Part shown: one piece after another, positions 60,071 through 64,000 of the stretch | How positions within the stretch are numbered: position 1 is the stretch's first letter | Layout: each line of letters begins with the position of its first letter | Assembly: GCA_041653955.1 (NCBI GenBank) | Contig: JBAZEH010000004.1 | Location: 1 to 64,000, forward strand | DNA length: 64,000 nt | Origin: UBA1562 sp041653955 | GTDB lineage: Bacteria; Omnitrophota; Gorgyraeia; Gygaellales; Profunditerraquicolaceae | Direction: 5' to 3' | Notes under the pieces: model-generated | Seen by the model: the letters and a program-made list of their open reading frames with translations, nothing else | The model's database searches: none | Told to the model about the DNA's origin: nothing | Translations under genes and position numbers: made by a program

Positions 60071-60598
60071 GTGGGAAAGATAAGAGACTCTCATCCCGCT
60101 AAACTTATCATCGGTTTAATCTTCCGTAACGAACAGGTATTCAATAAGGCAAAAACCCTTCTGGAGAAACAGTTCGGCAAGGCGGACTTCATAAGCCCGG
60201 CGTTCCCGTTTACCCATACCGACTACTACAAGGCTGAATTCGGAAGCGATCTTAAGAGAAGGTTCCTTAGCTTTAAAAAACTGATAGGCCCCCACCAGCT
60301 TCCCCGTATAAAATTAAAGGCGAATTCCATAGAAAAGAAACTCTCAAAAGGAGGGAGGCGCCTTATCAATATTGACCCGGGATACCTTGATATGGCAAAA
60401 CTCATACTTGCCTCTACCAAAGACTACTGCCACCGTATATACCTGGATAAAGGCATATACGCCGAGACAACACTTATTTATCGCGATAAAAGTTTTATTC
60501 CCTGCGAGTGGACATACCTTGATTACAGTTCCCCCGGCTATATTGGGATATTCAACAGTATAAGGGAGATATATGCCTGCCAGACCGGTATTAAGTAA
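60071..60598 (+). CDS. DUF4416 family protein
   Basis: 175 residues from a GTG start. PAKLIIGLIFRNEQVFNKA, FTHTDYYKAEFGSDLKRRFLSF and RLINIDPGYLDMAKLILAST match the uncharacterised DUF4416 family by memory. No catalytic motif is evident. Overlaps the M48 gene by 26 bases. Confidence 0.85.
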   Translation: MGKIRDSHPAKLIIGLIFRNEQVFNKAKTLLEKQFGKADFISPAFPFTHTDYYKAEFGSDLKRRFLSFKKLIGPHQLPRIKLKANSIEKKLSKGGRRLINIDPGYLDMAKLILASTKDYCHRIYLDKGIYAETTLIYRDKSFIPCEWTYLDYSSPGYIGIFNSIREIYACQTGIK

Positions 60599-61328
60599 GA
60601 TTATTTTATCGTTATCCCTGGTTTTTCTCTTGAGCGGATGCGTCACTATCTATAACCCCGCGACCCAGAAAACAGAGACCCTGCTGATAAATACCGAAAG
60701 CGAGGTTGCCTTGGGCCGCGATATGGATAAGGAGATATCCCGCAAGCTGAAGATAATGAGCGACCCCCAAAGGCAGGCGAGGCTGGATAATATCTCTGCC
60801 AGGATAGCTGCTGCTTCCGACAGGCAGGACCTCACCTACCATTTTAAAGTGATTGATGATAAGGAGTTTAACGCCTTCGCGGCTCCGGGAGGGTTCATCT
60901 ACGTGAATAAAGGGCTTATGGATTCCGCTACCGACGATGAACTCGCCTGCGTCCTCGCCCACGAAGTAGGGCATGTAGCGGCGCGCCACAGCGTAAAACA
61001 GATGCAGGCAGGCCTGGGATATCAACTTATTATGGCTATTGTCCTTGGGGTAAGCGGGCAGGAAACGATCGTCCGGGCAACGAATATCATTTACAACCTC
61101 GGAAGCCTGGGTTACAGCCGCGAGGATGAGTTGTTCGCGGATAAACTGGCGGTAAGGTACGCCAAAAGGGCGGGCTTTAACCCTTACGGGATGGTCACTT
61201 TCTTCAAGAAGATGCAGGTGGAAGCGAAGAAAAAGGGAGGGGTATTAAATATTGAGATATTCAGCTCCCATCCCGATATGGCCAAAAGGATAGAATATAC
61301 AAAAAAAGAGATCGCCTCTAACCATTAA
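60573..61328 (+). CDS. M48-family metalloprotease lipoprotein
   Basis: 251 residues. A lipoprotein signal with FLLSGC (Cys23), the zinc motif HEVGH (near 130) and the third-ligand Glu in SREDELFADKLAV. C-terminal SSHPDMAKRIEY is common in the family, which includes the E. coli periplasmic proteases LoiP and BepA. Probably acts in outer-membrane quality control. Confidence 0.92.
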   Translation: MPARPVLSKIILSLSLVFLLSGCVTIYNPATQKTETLLINTESEVALGRDMDKEISRKLKIMSDPQRQARLDNISARIAAASDRQDLTYHFKVIDDKEFNAFAAPGGFIYVNKGLMDSATDDELACVLAHEVGHVAARHSVKQMQAGLGYQLIMAIVLGVSGQETIVRATNIIYNLGSLGYSREDELFADKLAVRYAKRAGFNPYGMVTFFKKMQVEAKKKGGVLNIEIFSSHPDMAKRIEYTKKEIASNH

Positions 61329-61331
61329 TAT

Positions 61332-62285
61332 ATGTATCCTGCGTATTTAGAATCATATAATAACGGCAAACTCGCCCGCCTCGTAGAAGAGGCATACGGG
61401 CTCCTTGAGTCCTGCCGTATATGCCCGCGCCTTTGTAAAGTGAACCGCCTGAAAGACGAAAAAGGTTTCTGTAAAACAGGCCAAAGGATAAGGGTGTGCA
61501 GTTTTATGGCCCACCATGGAGAAGAGCCCCCGATATCGGGAGAGCGCGGTTCAGGGGCTGTATTTTTCTCGGGGTGCAATATGGCATGCTCCTATTGCCA
61601 GAATTTTGAATTCAGCCAGTCAGGGGAAGGAAAGGAAGTTGAGCCCAAGGTACTGGCAGGTTTTATGCTGCAACTGCAGAATAATGGGTGCCACAATATA
61701 AACCTGGTCACCCCTACCCATATTATGCCGCAAATATTAAAAGCCCTTGCTATTGCTATACCCGGGGGCCTTAATATACCGCTCGTCTATAATACCGGAG
61801 GATATGAGCTCCCCGAGATGATCAGGCTGCTGGAGGGTATAGTGGATATATACCTTCCTGATATGCGCTACGCGGGCAATCAGGAGGCGCTTAAATATTC
61901 TTGCGCTCCCGATTACCCTAAATACAACCAGGAAGCGTTAAAGGAGATGCACAGGCAGGTAGGAACAGCCAGAATCGGCGCTAACGGGATCATAAAAAGA
62001 GGCCTGGTCATAAGGCATCTGGTCCTGCCGGAAAATATATCCGGCACCACTAAAATAATGAAATTCATAGCAGAGGAGCTCTCAAAAGATACATATATAA
62101 GCCTTATGAGCCAATATTCCCCGTATTATAAGGCAAAGGCGCTTGAGGGGCTCGCCCGCCGCGTTACAGCCAAGGAATATGAGAGCGCGAAGAATGCAAT
62201 GGAGAAATACGGGCTGCACAATGGGTGGACGCAGGAAGACGGAGGGTTAGAGCGGTTCGCGGGCACCAATATAAAACCGATATGA
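61332..62285 (+). CDS. Radical SAM protein, PflX type (COG1313)
   Basis: 317 residues. The radical SAM motif is GCNMACSYC (CxxxCxxC), preceded by a Cys-rich N-terminus (CRICPRLC, GFCKTG). NINLVTPTHIMPQILKAL, LVYNTGGYELPEMIRLL and IVDIYLPDMRYAG are characteristic of the PflX/YgiQ-unlike COG1313 group, whose substrate is not known. Overlaps DUF2062 by ATGA. Confidence 0.88.
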   Translation: MYPAYLESYNNGKLARLVEEAYGLLESCRICPRLCKVNRLKDEKGFCKTGQRIRVCSFMAHHGEEPPISGERGSGAVFFSGCNMACSYCQNFEFSQSGEGKEVEPKVLAGFMLQLQNNGCHNINLVTPTHIMPQILKALAIAIPGGLNIPLVYNTGGYELPEMIRLLEGIVDIYLPDMRYAGNQEALKYSCAPDYPKYNQEALKEMHRQVGTARIGANGIIKRGLVIRHLVLPENISGTTKIMKFIAEELSKDTYISLMSQYSPYYKAKALEGLARRVTAKEYESAKNAMEKYGLHNGWTQEDGGLERFAGTNIKPI

Positions 62286-62728
62286 TAAAACGGTTCCTAA
62301 AGATCATCTACGAGAAACTCTTTAAGATAAATGATACCCCGCAAAGGATAGCGCTCGGATTAGGCGTAGGGGTTTTTATGGGGCTTATCCCGGGGACAGG
62401 CCCGATAGCCTCGGTATTTGTGGCCGCTGCCTTGCGCGTAAACCGCGCTGCCGCGCTCTTAGGAAGCCTCCTTACCAATACCTGGGTAAGTGTCCTTACA
62501 TTCTTCTTGTCAATCAAGATAGGTTCGGCTATAATGAAAGTAGACTGGCAGCAGGCGCAAGAGGCCTGGTTTGAGTTCCTTAAGGGTTTCCGTTTTGCGG
62601 CGCTCTTTAAAACAACTACCCTGAATGTGCTCCTGCCGGTGATAGCAGGTTACGCGGTAGTCGGCTTTTTTCTCGCGGCAATAACATATTTGGCCGCCCT
62701 GGCCGCGATAAAACTATTTAAAAAATGA
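62282..62728 (+). CDS. DUF2062 membrane protein
   Basis: 148 residues with three or four hydrophobic segments. ALGLGVGVFMGLIPGTGPIASVFVAAALRVNRAAA is split by a turn and resembles DUF2062. The frame is open to 62225, but the ATG at 62282 overlaps the previous stop. Function unknown. Confidence 0.82.
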   Translation: MIKRFLKIIYEKLFKINDTPQRIALGLGVGVFMGLIPGTGPIASVFVAAALRVNRAAALLGSLLTNTWVSVLTFFLSIKIGSAIMKVDWQQAQEAWFEFLKGFRFAALFKTTTLNVLLPVIAGYAVVGFFLAAITYLAALAAIKLFKK

Positions 62729-62955
62729 AAATAAGGGCTGAATTGACATTTCCCGCGGGGCTGAAAGATAAGCCTATAATCTGCGATATCTGCAAGAAGT
62801 TTGATATCGTAATGAATATAGTGGAGGCTTCATTTTCCACTGAAACAGGATGGTCGATACTGGTTCTGGGGGGCGCCGAACAGGAAATAGAGAAGGTGCT
62901 CAAATATCTCAAAGATACCGGAGTTATAATCGGCGAAACCCTGAATATCGCCTGA
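62725..62955 (+). CDS. NIL domain protein
   Basis: 76 residues forming one ferredoxin-like NIL domain (AELTFPAGLKDKPIICDICKKF, split by a strand, and EIEKVLKYLKDTGVII). NIL domains are found in ABC transporters for methionine and in sulfur-assimilation enzymes; a role in sulfur metabolism is only a guess. Coupled by ATGA to the DUF2062 gene. Confidence 0.82.
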   Translation: MKIRAELTFPAGLKDKPIICDICKKFDIVMNIVEASFSTETGWSILVLGGAEQEIEKVLKYLKDTGVIIGETLNIA

Positions 62956-62971
62956 AATAATCACTTTATTT

Positions 62972-63727
62972 ATGCCTAAAAACAAGACATTGCAGTTGAC
63001 GCTCTTTTTGCCTTTACTCATAGCAATATTCGCTTCTTTGTTCTTTTTGAGGGCGTGTATAAACTCCTACTTGGACACTAATAAAAGCAAGGCAAAGAAA
63101 GATTCCTCTCCTTATGCCGGAGAGAAAATAAGATACGACGTAAAGATGGGGATGTTATCCCTGGGAAGGGCGGAATCCATCAACCTGCCGGGTGAAAAAC
63201 TGGACGGAAAGCAGGTAAACGTTATGACTATGGATACCAAACTGACTAACTTTACGGACAACGAGAAGATATACAGCGACCCCCAAACCCTCCTCCCCAT
63301 AAGGGTAGAGCGGGATATCCTCAATTTCATGAACCGCGAGAGGATAATCGAGGATTACGACCAGGAGAATTTTACCGTCACCATCATTAAGCATAAAGGC
63401 GCCAAAGAGCAAAAATTTGTCATAAAAAAAGACAGCACTATCCATAACGCCGTGCTCCTGCCTTACTATGTGCGGCGCATACCCAAGCTGGATGTGGGCA
63501 GGGTGATCGTGGCTAATCTGCCTACCCGCCGGATAGAGGTGAGGTTAGATTCCATAGAAGATATAACGGTCCCTGCCGGGACCTTTAAGGCTTATCATTT
63601 TACCAGTTCCCCGAGGCAGATAGAGATATGGATAAGCGCCGATGAACGCAGGATACCCCTTAAGATACAGGGAGGAGGGCCGTTCAGGTATTATCTTGTA
63701 ATGAACTCTTACACACCCCCCTCTTAA
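62972..63727 (+). CDS. DUF3108 family envelope protein
   Basis: 251 residues. A membrane anchor or signal (LFLPLLIAIFASLFFLRAC) precedes a mostly beta domain with YAGEKIRYDVKMGMLSLGRAES and VRLDSIEDITVPAGTFKAYH, typical of DUF3108. Probably periplasmic; function unknown. Confidence 0.8.
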   Translation: MPKNKTLQLTLFLPLLIAIFASLFFLRACINSYLDTNKSKAKKDSSPYAGEKIRYDVKMGMLSLGRAESINLPGEKLDGKQVNVMTMDTKLTNFTDNEKIYSDPQTLLPIRVERDILNFMNRERIIEDYDQENFTVTIIKHKGAKEQKFVIKKDSTIHNAVLLPYYVRRIPKLDVGRVIVANLPTRRIEVRLDSIEDITVPAGTFKAYHFTSSPRQIEIWISADERRIPLKIQGGGPFRYYLVMNSYTPPS

Positions 63728-63737
63728 GCATATAAAA

Positions 63738-64000
63738 ATGTTATCCGGTATAAGTAAATTAAAAGAGGCGCAGTTAGCGGTAAAAATGAAGCGCCTCGGC
63801 ATCCGCGAAAATGACATAGAAGAGAAATTCATCCGTTCAGGCGGCAAAGGGGGCCAGAACGTTAATAAGGTAGCGACCTGCGTTTATCTAAGGCATATCC
63901 CTACCGGTATAGAAGTCAAGTGCCAGAGGGAGCGCTACCAGGGGATGAACAGGTTCCTTGCCAGGAGGATACTCGCCGGTAAAGTAGAAACGCTGTTACT
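63738..64000 (+). CDS. RF-1 domain protein (partial, runs off the end)
   Basis: Starts at an ATG (63738) and stays open to the right edge. After 30 residues comes RSGGKGGQNVNKVATCVYLR, the GGQ motif of peptidyl-tRNA hydrolysis as in ArfB/PrfH/RF-2-type domains, then GIEVKCQRERYQGMNR. The N-terminus lacks the decoding domain of RF1/RF2, so it is likely a ribosome-rescue or PrfH-like protein. The 3' end is outside the window. Confidence 0.85.
   Translation, partial: MLSGISKLKEAQLAVKMKRLGIRENDIEEKFIRSGGKGGQNVNKVATCVYLRHIPTGIEVKCQRERYQGMNRFLARRILAGKVETLL

Noticed and set aside
1..64000. Mobile elements, prophage or defence islands
   Set aside because: No transposase, integrase, phage structural gene, restriction or toxin-antitoxin gene was recognised; gene order is housekeeping throughout.

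Overview
The window is a gene-dense bacterial chromosome segment with very short or overlapping intergenic junctions, many of them ATGA or TAATG. It begins inside rpoC and ends inside a release-factor-like gene. Nearly everything is on the + strand; only a two-gene unit near 58.1-59.4 kb is on the - strand. The organism looks Gram-negative: heptose genes gmhA and rfaE2, a lipid A-type acyltransferase, a TonB-dependent receptor with a TonB protein, and NlpD-like and SPOR envelope proteins. A protein of the small basic type known from Chlamydiae and Verrucomicrobia (55299-55571), Asp23/AmaP proteins beside accBC, and DUF1844/Trm112-like small genes suggest the PVC superphylum. A candidate phylum such as Omnitrophota is my best guess, made by inference rather than by any search.

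Layout. (1) 1-21.7 kb: rpoC (3' part), then fused str, S10, spc and alpha ribosomal clusters through secY, adk, map, infA, rpmJ and rpoA to rplQ. rpmD (L30) is missing between rpsE and rplO. Two gaps hold odd structure: paired hairpins between rpsJ and rplC, and a 44-bp tandem repeat between rplV and rpsC. (2) 21.8-29.9 kb: central carbon metabolism (aspartate aminotransferase, an aconitase-family large and small subunit split by pilT, isocitrate and malate dehydrogenases, lipoamide dehydrogenase, lipB and a free-standing lipoyl domain). (3) 30-33.9 kb: envelope lipid and glycan genes (MGDG-synthase-like glycosyltransferase, LpxL-like acyltransferase, GT2), pcm and a PF06695 membrane protein. 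(4) 33.9-38.0 kb: a cobalamin locus (corrinoid adenosyltransferase, a DUF6580-like membrane protein, a cobalamin riboswitch with terminator, a BtuB-like receptor, TonB). (5) 38.1-49.3 kb: rpsU, a TIM-barrel protein, a MEMO1-family protein, aroQ, a peptidase, efp, accB, accC, asp23, amaP, a PPi-type phosphofructokinase, heptose genes, thiD2 and thiC, then tRNA-Gly(CCC). (6) 49.4-58.1 kb: a compact run of envelope, nucleotide and signalling genes ending in aroB. (7) 58.1-64 kb: a GspA/ExeA-GspB-like pair on the - strand, diverging from a Zn-ribbon/PilZ unit, then DUF4416, an M48 lipoprotein protease, a COG1313 radical SAM protein, DUF2062, NIL, DUF3108 and an RF-1-domain gene.

The most interesting points are the cobalamin locus with a candidate uncharacterised inner-membrane corrinoid transporter, the 44-bp tandem repeat inside the ribosomal operon, the split aconitase-family enzyme with an unusual specificity loop, the lone lipoyl domain beside Lpd and LipB, GGGACA-type palindromes (one forming the tail of pcm), and a probable leaderless promoter for the ExeA-like ATPase. 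No CRISPR array, transposase, integrase or rRNA gene was seen. All family names come from reading the protein sequences, without database searches.
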